Source: Selaginella moellendorffii (taxonomy: Eukaryota > Streptophyta > Lycopodiopsida > Selaginellales > Selaginellaceae). Taken from it: DNA of 64,000 bases. Positions 43,894 to 55,824 of this stretch are shown piece by piece. The number at the start of each line of letters is the position of its first letter. Positions within the stretch are counted from its first letter, which is position 1. The stretch spans positions 331,946 to 395,945 of the forward strand of contig NW_003314366.1 in NCBI RefSeq assembly GCF_000143415.4. The letters are read 5' to 3'. Below the pieces are notes generated by a model, which saw only the letters and a list, made by a program, of their open reading frames with translations, was not told where the DNA came from and did no database searches. The translations under genes and the position numbers were made by a program.

Positions 43894-46142
43894 TGTAAAG
43901 AACCAAGTCCCAAAGGTGTCGTAGGCTAAAGGATCCCCGAAAGCATGACCAAAATGACAAAGAGTTCATCAGATGGGATCGAGTCAAAGATCGAATCCAA
44001 GACTGACTTTGAGACTGTAGCACACGTGGTTTTGACCCTTTATCCTATGGTGATTTACCATAGGATAACACCAAGAAGCGGAATCTAAACCCTCTTTGTG
44101 CCACGTGACAGTTGCCACGTGTCACATGCCACGTGTCCATAGGAACCCGAGGTTCAAGGCCTTGGGCCACTGAATGAAGGAACGGTGCCAAACTCCCAAG
44201 CGTGGAGCCAAGGAGTGATGGAACCGGACCACGGAGCAACTCCCGAGCATACAACCCAAGGAGCGAAGGGACAGGAGCTCGAGGCGACTTGGAATAGTCT
44301 AGGAGCAACCAGCATCCCAATGCCAGGACCAGCATGCAAAACGGAGCCAAATGGAGTCTAGTGCTATTTCAGCATATCGGTGGCCTAACGTGAGAGTATG
44401 GGTACTCCACCAGCTAGCATGGAATGGAACTTGGGCTTAGACCCAAACCGGACGCAAAACAAGGACAGGCACGCAAGCAGGAGCTAGACTATGCCTCAAG
44501 TTGGTCGGCCATGCCCGACCGACCCACTATCCCTACTATACATTTGGAACCCCCCATAGCCCTCCCGCCCCCCCCACCCCCTCCCTTAGTATCAGGAGTT
44601 AGTCTCTGGGACAAGCTCGAAACTTACTAAATATGGAATGTTTCTAGATTGCGAATTTGGATACGGGACGAACACCATTGTGTTCAGGACGATTTCTACA
44701 TTCCGTAAATATGCCAAATGAGCAAATCTGGACACTTTCCATAAATAGCATTTAGGACCAAAATGAGACTAACACAAAGGGCATGATAGCGAGGGTGTTT
44801 GGCAGACACGGTAGGCTATCATTTAGCGATATTGAGGGACCAAGCTCAATATCGCGGAGGTTCCCAACACTAGCAAGTGCAAGTCAACGAATGAGTTTCT
44901 CTAACCAGGTCAAATATGCTTGACTAAATAGACACTTAGGAATTCCTTCCTTATGCTCATTTGGTCAAGTGCACACGCGAGGACTAGTTTCTCAACTAGC
45001 TTAGGTGGAGATTGATAACGGGTCCAGCAATACCAACCTCCTGCCATCGTGGCAGTAAGGTAAGAGTGTCCGTAAGGACTGGCCAACAAGTAACTTTCGA
45101 TACCTGAAGTCACATTCGCGATAGAGACCGAGTTTGAGATAGAGTCTGGGATCGAGTCCGAGGCCGAATCAGAGACCAAGTTCGAGATCGAGTTTGAGAC
45201 AGAGTCCAAGATCCAAATCGGGTCCGAGACCGAGTCTGAAGTCGAGTCCGAGATCGGGTCTAAGATCGAGTCTGAGATCGAGTCCGAGACCGAGTCCGCA
45301 GTCAGGTCCAAGATCGAGTCCGAGATCGAATCCGAGACTAAGTCCAAATACTAATACGGGTCAAGGGGTGAAAGCCCAAAGCATGCGTCTCCCAGGGGGG
45401 GGGAGGGCTACAGGGGGTTCCAAAAGTATAGTAGGGATAGTGAGGTCCAGGAACCAGTCTTGAAGGAACTCTCCAGTAGTGCTTCCAAACTGACTTAAAG
45501 TTGAGACTGGGGCCGAGGGGCCTTGGGTGGGAGTGAGCATGGACTTAGGTGGTGCCGGAGGGGCCACCCAAGGAAGTGCTCAAGAGTAGCTCCCACTCTC
45601 GAAAGGGAAACCGACTGCGGTGCTCCCGGCTCATGTGGAGTGGTGCCCCACGTGAGTACCTTGTGGCTCATTGGTCCTCGCCCTTCCTAGGGGCTTGGGC
45701 CTTCTCTTTGGGATAGAAGAAGGGGGGTAGAGGTACCCATACCGGGCTGTTAAGCCACGGTGTTTTGCCCCGGTGTCCCGAAGCAAGTATTGCACCTAAG
45801 GCTTGGGATTTAAAGGGTCCTATGATCAAGCCTTGTTGTACCAAGGGATGTGAGGAACTTGGAGGCTTGGTGTGCTTGGCTGCTTGTGCCTGTGGGGAGT
45901 GTAGCTGAACCTTAAGTCCAGTCTAACCTGGGGAGGGGGATTGGGAGAGATTTGGGAATCTGTGGATGGATGGCTAACGCTCCATTGCTTGTGTAGTAAG
46001 TAGTTGAAACCAAGTAGGACCAAGTAGGAGTTGGTACAATAGGCGAGAACCTTGGCGAGGGGACTTAACAAAAGCTAAGGTAGTGTTGGTCGGACAGACG
46101 AGGTAAGCTGGCAAATTGGAAATGAAAAATTTGTGGCTTACA
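43894..46142 (+). mobile_element. Solo LTR of a second, related family (LTR-B), 2249 bp including a nested insertion
   Basis: It runs from TGTAAAGAACC to TTTGTGGCTTACA with the duplication CTTCC at 43889-43893 and 46143-46147. It carries a GAGTCCGAGATC-type array (45124-45355) followed by GGTGAAAGCCCAAAGC and TCCAAAAGTATAGTAGGG, the same order as in the L family read on its own strand, so the two families are related. It is the same family as the LTR at 49849-50923. Confidence 0.75.
44016..45123. mobile_element. 1108-bp insertion inside LTR-B (unclassified, LTR-like)
   Basis: Absent from the LTR-B copy at 49.85 kb and flanked by GAGAC at 44011-44015 and 45124-45128. It starts TGTAGCACACG and ends TTCGCGATA, so the 3' end is not a canonical CA. 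It contains a 12-bp hairpin (44040-44051 and 44057-44068, 5-nt loop) and three CACGTG motifs at 14-bp spacing (44102, 44116, 44130). No coding sequence. Confidence 0.55.
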
Positions 46143-46790
46143 CTTCCCCAATATCCCTTATTCAGTCCCCACTAAATCCCTTTTGGTCCATGGCCATGTT
46201 CGCCAACCCTGCCACTGGATCAAGGCCCGTAGGCCTGACCACTAAGTCCCACTGTCTTTTGGGACTTCTTCATTATGTGACTGTATTTTTAGTCACTACA
46301 CTAGAGGACTACTCTTCTTCCTTTCCACAATCTGGGACTTTGGGACAACATTTCGAAACACCATGGCCTTATGCAAGCCTCATAAGTACTTTCCCACCTT
46401 CCGCATTTGGGTGCTCTAGCCATGGGCTTAGAGCAAAGTTTCGTTGAGCCATACTAGGTATCCAAGTAGGTAGTGTCACCCATGCTTGGACTAAGAGCAT
46501 CGACCATTCGATCTTCTGAGGGAATTAGAGCCGGCTCTTGAACACTTTACCAAGCTACTCTACTTATCAGTCCATATTCACTCTAGCCTTGGACTTCCCA
46601 ATAGTTATGTTATCACCGAACACCTGGGTACAGCCTTCCTAGGCCAAACTAGCCTTTCCTGGCCAAACTAGCTCCACTGGGGTCCAACCCCCATACTCTC
46701 CCTACTATACTTTTGCAACCCCTTGCAGCCCCCCCCGGCCCCCCCACCCCGCTGTAGGGGACGATCGCTTTGGGCTTTCACCCAACAACC

Positions 46791-47885
46791 TGTAAGCGAC
46801 TAATTTTTCCATTCCACTTTAGTCACTTAACCACACCTCTGACCACTTGGAGGAGTCTCATTCACAACCTCCATAAGTCCAATCCAGGACTTGGGACTTG
46901 CTAGCCCCGAGAATGGCATCCATGCCACTCAACATTTGCACTTGGTCTAAGTGCTCCACGTGTCCGATCCCATGACCAACACTCAAAGGTACCACCGACA
47001 TAGCAGCCTGTTACGCTAAGGCCATGCCCAATCACCTTTGCCACACTGGTAGTCCAATACCACTTGCATCACCATCCCGTCCCTCCAAGACTGGGCCATC
47101 TGTCTGCGAGGGGTCATCCTAGGTCCACTCCTTAGCATCCTTAGGATGCCCACCGACAAGGGGAATAGCCTTCCCCAATATCCCTCTGTCAGTCCCCACT
47201 AAGTCCCTTTCTGCCCCTGGTCGGGTTTGCCAACACTGCCACTGGATCGAGACCCACAGGCCCGACCACTAAGTCCCACAGTCCTCTGGGACTTCCTCAC
47301 CACACGACTGTGTCCTTGGTCACTACCCCAGAGGCCTGCTCCTCTTCCTTTCCACAGTCTGGGCCTTTGGGACAACATTTCGGAACACCGTGGCCTTACG
47401 CGAGCCACCTGGGTACTCTCCTCGCCTTCTGCCCTTGGGTGCTCTAGCCATGGGCTTAGAGCGGGTTCCGTTGAGCCACACCAGGTATCCAAGTAGGTAG
47501 TGCCACCCACACTTGGACTAGGAGCATCGGCTAGTCGATCTCCCGGGGGAACTAGAGCCGGCTCTTGAACACTTCACCAAGCTACCCCGCTTGTCAGTCC
47601 GTATTCACTCTAGTCTTGGACTTCCCAGTGGTCAGTTCATCACCCAACACTGGGTCTGGCCTTCCTGGGCCAAACTGGCCTTTCCTGGCCAAACTGGCTC
47701 CACTGCAGTCCTCCCCTACTATACTTTTGGAGCTCACCAAACCCCCCAGGGTCTGGGAGACGAACGCTTTGGGCTTTCACCCTCTCACGCTCCGGACTCG
47801 GACTCGGACTCGGACTCGGATTCGGACTCGGACTCGGGCTCGGGCTCGGTCTCGGCCTCGGCCTCGGTCTCGGTCTCGGTCCCGA

Positions 47886-47917
<32 letters not shown>

Positions 47918-48569
47918 CCGGTCTCGGTCTCGACTTCGGACTCCATCTCGGACTGCATCTCGGACTCCATCTCGGACTCCATCTCGGACTCCATCTCGGG
48001 TCCATCTCGGGTCCATCTTGGACTCCATCTCGGACTCCATCTCGGGTCCATCTCGGACTCCATCTCGGACTCCATTTCGGGTCCATCTCGGACTCCATCT
48101 CGGACTCCATTTCAGGTCCATCTCGGGTCCATCTCAGACTCCATCTTGGACTCCATCTCAGACTCCATCTCAGGTCCATCTCGGACTCCATCTCGGACTC
48201 CATCTCGGGTCCATCTCGGGTCCATCTCGGACTCCATCTCGGACTCCATTTCGGGTCCATCTCGGGTCCATCTCGGACTCCACTTCGGACTCCAACTCGG
48301 GTCCACCTCGGACTCCACTTCGGACTCCATCTCAGACACTCCCACGTGTCATGTGTTGGTCCTTTTGGGTCCCTTTTTGGAGCCTCGCCTTTTGCTCGCT
48401 TTCCTGCTCGTTCCTCGAGCACTTCGTTGGGAGTTCCACTCCTGCTCTTGACTTTTCAAGTCGGAGCTTTTTGTCCAAACGTGTTACGCTCGTTTGGCTC
48501 TCGCTTCGGCCACTACCATATGGCGCCCTTCCGACTCCACTTTGGGGCCTAGGGATTTTGTGTCTCACA
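46791..48569 (-). mobile_element. LTR L3 (1779 bp), 3' LTR of a truncated LARD-like element
   Basis: Runs from TGTAAGCGACTAATT to GTCTCACA. The next bases (ACTCCACCACCCATAG) are the same as those beside L5 at 57545 and form the polypurine tract on the minus strand. It is therefore the 3' LTR of a second, truncated copy of the element at 55.8-63.9 kb. Its array lies at about 47790-48340. Confidence 0.8.
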
Positions 48570-49848
48570 ACTCCACCACCCATAGACGAAGTTCGATGTC
48601 CTCATCGAACGGTGAACCATTTTATAAAGTAACACCCGCATGTGTTACCATTTCCATCCTTGGCGCGTAGCCAATATTTGTCAATGGTGTGACATTGAAG
48701 GCTCACCATGCCTTCTCCATATTCGTCAATGGTTGGACATTGAAGGCTCACCATGCCTTTTGCATATCCTCTAAGGAGGGTAGTCTCTCCAACTTAGAGA
48801 CTGATTGGACCACATATAGTGGTTCTCTCCTTTTATTGGTTTAGTTCTCGCTAAACCTCTTAGAGACCCTTCTCTAAGTCAATCCCACTACTCCTTCTCG
48901 AGTAGTCTCAATTTCCATCGATATAACCTTTGCACTTTAGAACTTTGAATTTTGACTTCTTGGAGTCAATTTCCTAGGTGTCTCCGACACCTTGCCTTGC
49001 ACCTTTTGTGCAACTCCACTTCCCATCCTAGGAAGTTCTTTACTCGAGGGCACCATTATCCTCTCTTCTATTTCGTGCCAAAGTTCCAGTTATCATACTT
49101 TGTGCTAGGGCTGTTCATGGCCCTATCATTTGGCTACCTTACCGCTCCCTCCCTTGGAGCTTCCACTTTCGCCAAACCGGAGCATTTCGGAATCCCTCCT
49201 TGGAAACACACTTCCTTTCCCGCAACTTGTTAGCGTCCAACACATTAGTGTTCCTCGCCTAACTTTATCACTTGGATTCCCCCCAAGGGATTCCACGGCC
49301 CTATCTTGGCCACTCATCTTTTGCTCCTATCCGTTGATTGTTGCACCAAGCAACATCGAATCTCTACCTCCCTCCTTGAGGTATTGTTTCGGTTCCATAG
49401 CAAAGACTCTTCTTTGCCAAGTCCGGAGGATGTTCACCCCTAGTACGTCTCTTTAGCATCTTCTGCTATGGGCTCTATCCACGGCCCAACTTCGTGACCC
49501 TCCCATGGGTCTTTTATAGAGACTACTTTCCTCGGACTCACTATGCCATCTCACGGACATAGTTTATTTCCCTTAGGTGCTCTTCCCACTTGGTCATCAC
49601 GACCAAGCCACACCACCTTAAACAGTTCAATTTCAACATTTTGAACCAGGAACTTCATTCCTTAGCCAACCAAGGACCTTGTCCTTATCTGGCCATAAGA
49701 TCATCTAGTGATCTCACCTTGGCACCTTAACAGAGTTGCCAAGAGGTAGTTGGTCTTTTAGACCTCCAAGTTGTTGACTATAACCCCGGGGGCATCCCCC
49801 ACACTTGGCGGTGCACCCAAGCCAGCCCTTACGGCCAAGGGTTCATAG
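48570..49848 (-). mobile_element. Internal fragment of a truncated LARD-like element; no coding sequence
   Basis: Aligns with 57545-59380 once the TRIM at 58062-58654 is removed, and gives the empty-site sequence for that TRIM (near 49108). It ends abruptly at GGCCAAGGGTTCATAG, where LTR-B sequence begins without its first 45 bp. Confidence 0.75.
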
Positions 49849-50923
49849 CATGACCGAAATGATAAAGAGTTCATCAGATGGGACTGAGTTTGAGATCAAG
49901 TCCAAGACCGACTTTGAGGCCGAGTTCGAGACAGAGTCCGGGATTGAGTTCGAGGCCAATTCCAAGATCGAGTTTGAAACCGAGTTTGAGACCGAGTTTG
50001 AGACAAAGTCCGAGATCCAAGATTGGGTCTGAGACCGAGTCCGAGGTCCAGTCCGAGGTTGAGTTTGAGATCGGGTCCGAGGTCGAATCTGAGATCGAGT
50101 CCTAGACCGAGTCTGAGGTCGGGTCCGAGATCGAGTCTGAGATCGGGTCCAAGTACTAATACAGGTCTGTGTCTCCTGGGGGATGGGGGGGGGGGGGTTA
50201 TTGTAGGGGGTTCCAAAAGTATAGTAGGGATAGTGAGGTCTAGGAACCAGTCTTGAAGGAACTCTCTAATAGTGCTTCTCTAATAGAGGTTGAGACTGGG
50301 GCCGAGCAGCCTTGAGTGGGAGTGGGCATGGACTCGAGTGGTGTCAAATGGGCCACCTAAGGAAGTGCTCAAGAACAACTCCCACTCCCAAAAGGGAAAC
50401 CAACTACAGTGCTCTTGGCTTATGTAGAGTGGTGCCCAATTTGAGTACCTTGTAGCTCATTAGTCCTCACCCTTCTTAAGGGCTTGGGCCTTCCCTTTAG
50501 GATAAAAGTGGAGGAGTAGGGGTACCCATACTGGGCCATTAGGCCACGGTGTTTCTCCCCGGCATCCCGAAGCAAGTGTTGCACTTAAGGTTTGGGATTT
50601 AAAGGGTCCCATAATCAAATCTTGTTGTACCAAAGGGATGTTAGGAATTTTGAGGCTTAGTGTGCTTGGCTGCTTGTGTCTGCGGGGAGTGTAGCTAAAC
50701 TTTAAGTTTAGTCTAACCCAGGGAGGGGGATTAAGAGAGATTTGGGAATTTGTGGATGGATAGCTAATGCTCTGTTGCTCATATAGTGAGTAATTGAAAC
50801 CAAGTAGGAGCTAATATAATAGGTGGGAACCATGGCAAGGAAACTTAACTAAGGCTAAGGAAGTGTTGGTCTAATAGATGAGGTAAGCTAGCAAAATTGG
50901 AAAGGAAAAATTTGTGGCTTACA
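49849..50923 (+). mobile_element. 5' LTR (LTR-B family) of gypsy element 2, truncated at its 5' edge
   Basis: It lacks the first roughly 45 bases of LTR-B, then follows the 43.9-46.1 kb copy: GAGTCCGAGATC array, a 13-base G run at about 50185, and TCCAAAAGTATAGTAGGG. It ends TTTGTGGCTTACA. A primer-binding site follows three bases later. Confidence 0.8.
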
Positions 50924-51349
50924 ATTTGGTATCTAAGCTTTTTTCTCAGTTCTAGCGAAGGATAGAAGTAAATTGTTAAGTGATGGCAAAGGTAAGGCAT
51001 AAATGAACCAAGGCAGAGACGAAACCTCCCCCAAAGCTAGAGCCTTTGGTCAAACAAGAGGCTATAGATGAAAAATCCTTGTAGAAGGAGGACTCTAGTG
51101 AGGAAATTTTCAAATAAGAGTCTGGTGGTGAGGTTCGGTCATCCAAGGCTTGATTAGACGTTCTAGAAGGACAATTAGCATAGACCAATGCCCTGCTGGA
51201 GACTCTCGTATGCAAGCTAAAGCATGACAAGAAGCAGAAGAAAAAGCAAAAGACTGCAAATGCTAGAAGTGCAGAAGGTGCGGAACCTTTAGTAGGGACT
51301 GAGGCAGAACCAAATAAGATTGAACAGACCGAAGTGGAATCAATCCCTT

Positions 51350-52190
51350 AAGCAGTTCCCAAGTACAAACCAAAGCCCCCACTTATCTTCAAGGGAGTGA
51401 ATGATTATAAAGTGGTGGAGGATTGGTTTTATGATATGGAGGACTACTCTCGATAGTTGCAGTTACCGAGCTCAAAGAAGGTCCCATGTGCAAAACCATA
51501 CTTGGCAGATAATGCCAAGTCTTGGTGGAGAATGACAGAAGCCAACAAAGGACCGGTGGCCATTTGGGAAATGATGAAGGCAAGGATTCGTGTGACTTAC
51601 GTTCCTCCGAATGCTACTCTACACCTAAGGGATGAGCTGAGTAGGCTGAAGTAGATCATAACTATTGAAGAGTATGTGAATGGGTTTATGGCAAAGAGGA
51701 TACTTGTCATAGATATAGGTGATATGGATGCATTCCATGCCTTCATATCAGACTTGCAAACCTGGGCTCATAGCGAGGTGATGCATTGGAATCCGACCAA
51801 CTATAAGGAAGCATTAGATACAACTATCAAAGTGCATTTCAATGATAATTTGTGAAAGGGGAACACGATGGGGTTGGGGTCAACGTTTAGCAAAGGGGCC
51901 AAACCAAGGGGGACATATGGCAAAGGAAAATTCAAGAAGAGTTTTGCTAAGAATGAGTCCTCGGGGTTTTGGAAAGGCAAATTCGGTGGCTAGCAAGCAA
52001 GTATGTGGGGGAGTCAAACGAAAAGGGACAAACCCACATATAAGAACGTCAAATTTACTAGTAGCATAGGAAATAACATATGCTTCAACTGCGGTGAAAT
52101 AGGACACTTTTCGATGGAATGTCCCTACCCAAAGAAGACCAAAGTCAATATGGCTATTAAGTTGAGTGAAATTTAAACTGAGGTACGTGA
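51350..52190 (+). pseudogene. gypsy 2 gag remnant
   Basis: Capsid-type frame with stops (for example near 51455 and 51654) and a well-preserved CCHC zinc knuckle (C-x2-C-x4-H-x4-C) at about 52087-52130. Confidence 0.7.
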
Positions 52191-52750
52191 TCCAATCCCT
52201 AGCTCAAAGTTACTCATTACACGAACAACTTTAGTAGAGAGTTATTTGCGACATCTACTAGCCCTCCGAGGGAAGTTTAGAGGTAGCTTTGTTAAGATCC
52301 ATATTGACATAGGTGTTTGATGAAAGTGTTTGAGAAACTAAAAGAACACAAGCTGTATGCTAAAGAGAGCAAATATAACTTTGCTCAACAAGAGGTAAAA
52401 TTTCTTGGGATGTGGTGGGCAAGAACAAGCTCAAGGTGGACCTTGAGAATGTCCAAGCAATCTAGGAATGGGAGCGACCATCTAATGTACATGAGTTGAG
52501 GGCGTTTCTAGGGCTATGCAACTACTATCAAAAGTTTATCAAACACTATTCGAAAGTAACCTTGCCCTTAACGTACCAAACGAGTAAAGGGAAGATGGTA
52601 TGGACAGCAGAATGCAAAACAGCATTTGTCCACCTTAAAGGGAAGTTAAGCAAAACTCTTGTGTTGACATTACCAGACTTCAGTAAGGACTTTGAGGTAG
52701 AGATGGATGCTTTGGACTTTGTGTTGGGCACAATTTTGAAGCAAGACAAC

Positions 52751-54616
52751 TGTGAGACACAAATCCCTAAGCCCCAAAGTGGAGCCGAAAGGGTGCCACA
52801 TGGTAGTGGCCAAAGTGAAAACCAAACGAGTGTAACATATTTAGACTAAAAGCTTCGACTTGAAAAGTCAAGAGTAGAAGTGGAACTCCCGATGGAGTGC
52901 TCAAGGAACAAGCATGAAGTAAGCAATAAGAGAGTCTCTAGAAAAGGGACACAAGAGGACTAACACATGACACATGGTGGAGTTCGAGATGGACCCGAGA
53001 TAGGACCCGAGATGTACCTGAAATGGAGTCTGAGATGGAGTTCGAGATGGACCCGAGATGGACCTGAGATGGAGTCCGAGATGGAGTTTGAGATGGACCG
53101 CGATGAAATCCAAGATGGAGTTCGAGATGGAGTTTGAGATGGAGTCCGAGATGGAGTTCGAGATGGAGTCCGAGATAGGACCCGAGATGTACCTAAGATG
53201 GAGTCTGAGATGGAGTTCGAGATGGACCCGAGATGGACCTGAGATGGAGTCCGAGATGGAGTTTGAGATGGACTGAGATGGAATTCAAGATGGAGTTTGA
53301 GCTGGACCCGAGATGGAGTCCGAAATGGACCNNNNNNNNNNNNNNNNNNNNNNNNNNNNNNNNNNNNNNNNNNNNNNNNNNNNNNNNNNNNNNNNNNNNN
53401 NNNNNNNNNNNNNNNNNNNNNNNNNNNNNNNAGATGGAGTTTGAGATGGACCCGAGATGGAGTTCGAGATGGACCGAGATGGAGTCCGAGATGGATCCGA
53501 GATGGAGTCCGAGATGGACCGAGATGGAGTCTGAGATGGAGTCCGAGATGGACCCAAGATGAAGTCTGAGATAGACCCAAGATAGAGTCCGAGTTGGAGT
53601 CCAAGATGGACCGAGATGGAGTCCGAGATGGAGTCCAAGATGGGCCCGAGATGGAGTTCGAGAAGGACCTAAGATGGAGTCCAAGGTCAAGACCGAGACC
53701 GAGACCAAGACCGAGACCGAGATTGGGACCGGGACTGAGACCGAGACCGAGGCCGAGGCCGAGACTGAGCCTGAGTTCAAGTCCAAGTCCGAGTTCGAGT
53801 CCGAGGGTGAAAGCCTAAAGTGTTTGTCTCCCAGACCCTAGTGAGCTCCAAAAGTATAGTAGGGAGAGGACTACAATAGAGCCAGTTTGGCCAGGAATGG
53901 GTGGCACTACCTACTTCGATACCTGGCGTGGCTCAACGAAACCTTGCTCTAAGCCCATGACTAAAGCACCCAAAGGTGGAAGTTAGGGAGAGTACCTATG
54001 AGGTTCTCGTAGGGCCACGGTCTTTCGAAATATTGTCCCAAAGTCCTAGACTGTGGAAAGGAAGAGGAGTAACCCTTTAGTGTGGTGTCCAAGGATACAG
54101 TCACATGGTGAGGAAGTCCTAGATGACAGTGGGACTCGGTGGTCTGGCCTGTAGGGCTTGATCTAGTGGTAGTGTTGACGAACACGGCCATGTATAGAAA
54201 GGGACTTGGTAGGGATCGAAAAGGGATATTGGGGAAGGCTATTCCCCATGTCTGCAGGTATCCTAAGGATGCTAGGGAGTGGATCTGGGATGACTACTCA
54301 TGAATGGATGGCCTAGTGTTTGAGAGACAGAACTATGATGTAGGTGATGTTATATCATTGGTATGACAAAGGTGAATATACATGGCCTTAGCGTAACAGG
54401 CTGATATGTCAGTGTTACCTTTTGGTGTCAGTTATGGGACCGGACACGTGGAGCACTTGGACTAAATGCAAGGGTTGAGTGGCAAGGATGCCATTCTCGG
54501 GGCTAGCCAGACCCAAGTCCAGAATAGGACTTATGGAGGTTGTGAGTAAGACTCCTCCAAGTGGTCTAAGGTGTGGTTAAGTGACTAAAGTAGAATGGAA
54601 AATTTAGTCGCTTACA
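52751..54616 (+). mobile_element. Solo LTR L4 (1866 bp including a 100-N gap), inserted in gypsy 2 RNase H
   Basis: Reads TGTGAGACAC to GTCGCTTACA on the + strand (opposite to the other L copies), with ACAAC at 52746-52750 and 54617-54621. Its array (about 52980-53815) is followed by GGTGAAAGCC and a TATA-like AAAAGTATAGTAGGG near 53850. Positions 53332-53431 are an assembly gap inside the array. Confidence 0.85.
52980..53815. repeat. Hexamer-derived array in LTR L4, with a 100-N gap at 53332-53431
   Basis: GAGATGGAGTCC / GAGATGGACCC units followed by a short GAGACC block, the complement of the other L arrays. The true array length is unknown because of the gap. Confidence 0.85.
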
Positions 54617-55824
54617 ACAACCATCTAATAGCGTTCTTCTCGAAAACGTTTGACAAGGCTTAGCAAAAATGGCCTACCCACGAGAAGAAATTATTTGTGG
54701 TGGTCAACGTGCTCAAGGAGTGGTGACACTACCTTGGAACGCACTTCAAAGTTTACATGCATAATCTGGCAATGAAACACTTCTTATCGCAGCCTGACCT
54801 AAGAGGGAAACAAGGTCGGTGGGCTAATGCATTGGCTGAGTTTGATTGTGAGATTCTGTATAAGTCTGGGAAGAGTAACATCGTGGCAAATAAGTCGAAA
54901 GGCAAATTTGAAATTGACGATATCTAACACAATAGCAACCTTTTGGGATGATGTGCAGACAACATATAAGAATGATGGTCTAGCACAAGAAGTATTGCTA
55001 AGGAATCAAGAGGCGCAAGATGCTCACCAGATAGGTGAGCTACCAATGGAAGAGAAAATAAGTTATGCAAAATGCAATAGACTCGAATATTATAAACAGA
55101 TGAGGGTGTATACTCCAGAAGGGGAACTAAGGAAGGTAGCCTTAAAAGAGTGTTATGATGGACCTCTTGCAGGACACGGCGGAGTGCCCAAGTTAATGGG
55201 TTTACTCAAAAGGAAGTATCACTGGCTAGATATGGCTAAAGACGTTTAAGACTATATAAAGACACGTCCAACATGTCAGTAGGTCAAAGCCGTGACTAAA
55301 GCTAGTGGAGGCTTGTTACAAAGCATTTCAATTCCAGATCAACCGTGGAAATGTCTTACGATGGACTTCATCACGGGACTCTTCCAAAGTGAGGGGTTTG
55401 ATGTGATATTCATGGTGGTGGACCAGTTTTTGAAGATGGCACATTTCATACCCACTACAATAGAAGTGCATGCAGAAGGCATGGCAAAGCTGTTCTTTAA
55501 ACAAGTGGTTCAAGTGCGGGGAAGGCCAGAAAAGATTATCTCAGATCAAGATATAATCTTCACTAATAGATTCTGGAGAGCTCTCCTGGAACAGTATTGC
55601 ACCAAGTTGAAATTTAGTATAGCCTATCACCCACAAACAGGTATTGGGTATTAAGTCAAGTTTGATGGTAATAGCACTTCTTGATAGATGGATAAACGGA
55701 AAGGGTGAATAGGTAGCTGAAGGATTATCTGCGATGCTATGTCTCGGGAGACCAGACCAATTGGGTAAGTCATTTAGGACTTACAAAAATGTGCTATAAC
55801 AACTCACCACATTCAAGTATTGGG
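54617..55824 (+). pseudogene. gypsy 2 RNase H (second part) and integrase
   Basis: Resumes at the duplicated ACAAC after L4 with IAFFSKTFDKA, then the RNase H end and integrase zinc-binding and catalytic parts. The third acidic residue after HPQTG is not preserved in frame. It ends at the LARD insertion. Confidence 0.7.

Larger units (their letters stand above)
43526..46790 (-). mobile_element. LTR L2 fragment, split by a nested solo LTR and ending at the array
   Basis: It starts TGTAAGCGACTAAAT at 43526, continues to 43893, is interrupted by 43894-46142, and resumes at 46143 (CTTCCCCAATATCCC) to about 46783 (GGGCTTTCACCC). There it lacks the hexamer array and the far end, because LTR L3 begins at 46791. 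Confidence 0.7.
50924..55824 (+). mobile_element. Decayed Ty3/gypsy retrotransposon 2 (interrupted twice, internally deleted)
   Basis: The primer-binding site is TGGTATCTAAGC at 50927-50938. Gag-like sequence runs 51350-51860 (YLADNAKSWWRMTEANKG) with the zinc knuckle CFNCGEIGHFSMEC near 52090. The protease starts at VKIHIDIG (52280) and jumps at about 52311 straight to the reverse-transcriptase thumb (MKVFEKLKEHKLYAKESKY), so most of protease and reverse transcriptase is deleted. RNase H is split by solo LTR L4. Integrase (55130-55824) has CLTMDFITGL and KIISDQDIIF, then is cut at HSSIG by the LARD insertion at 55825. A short tail continues at 63892. The 3' LTR lies beyond the window. Confidence 0.8.
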
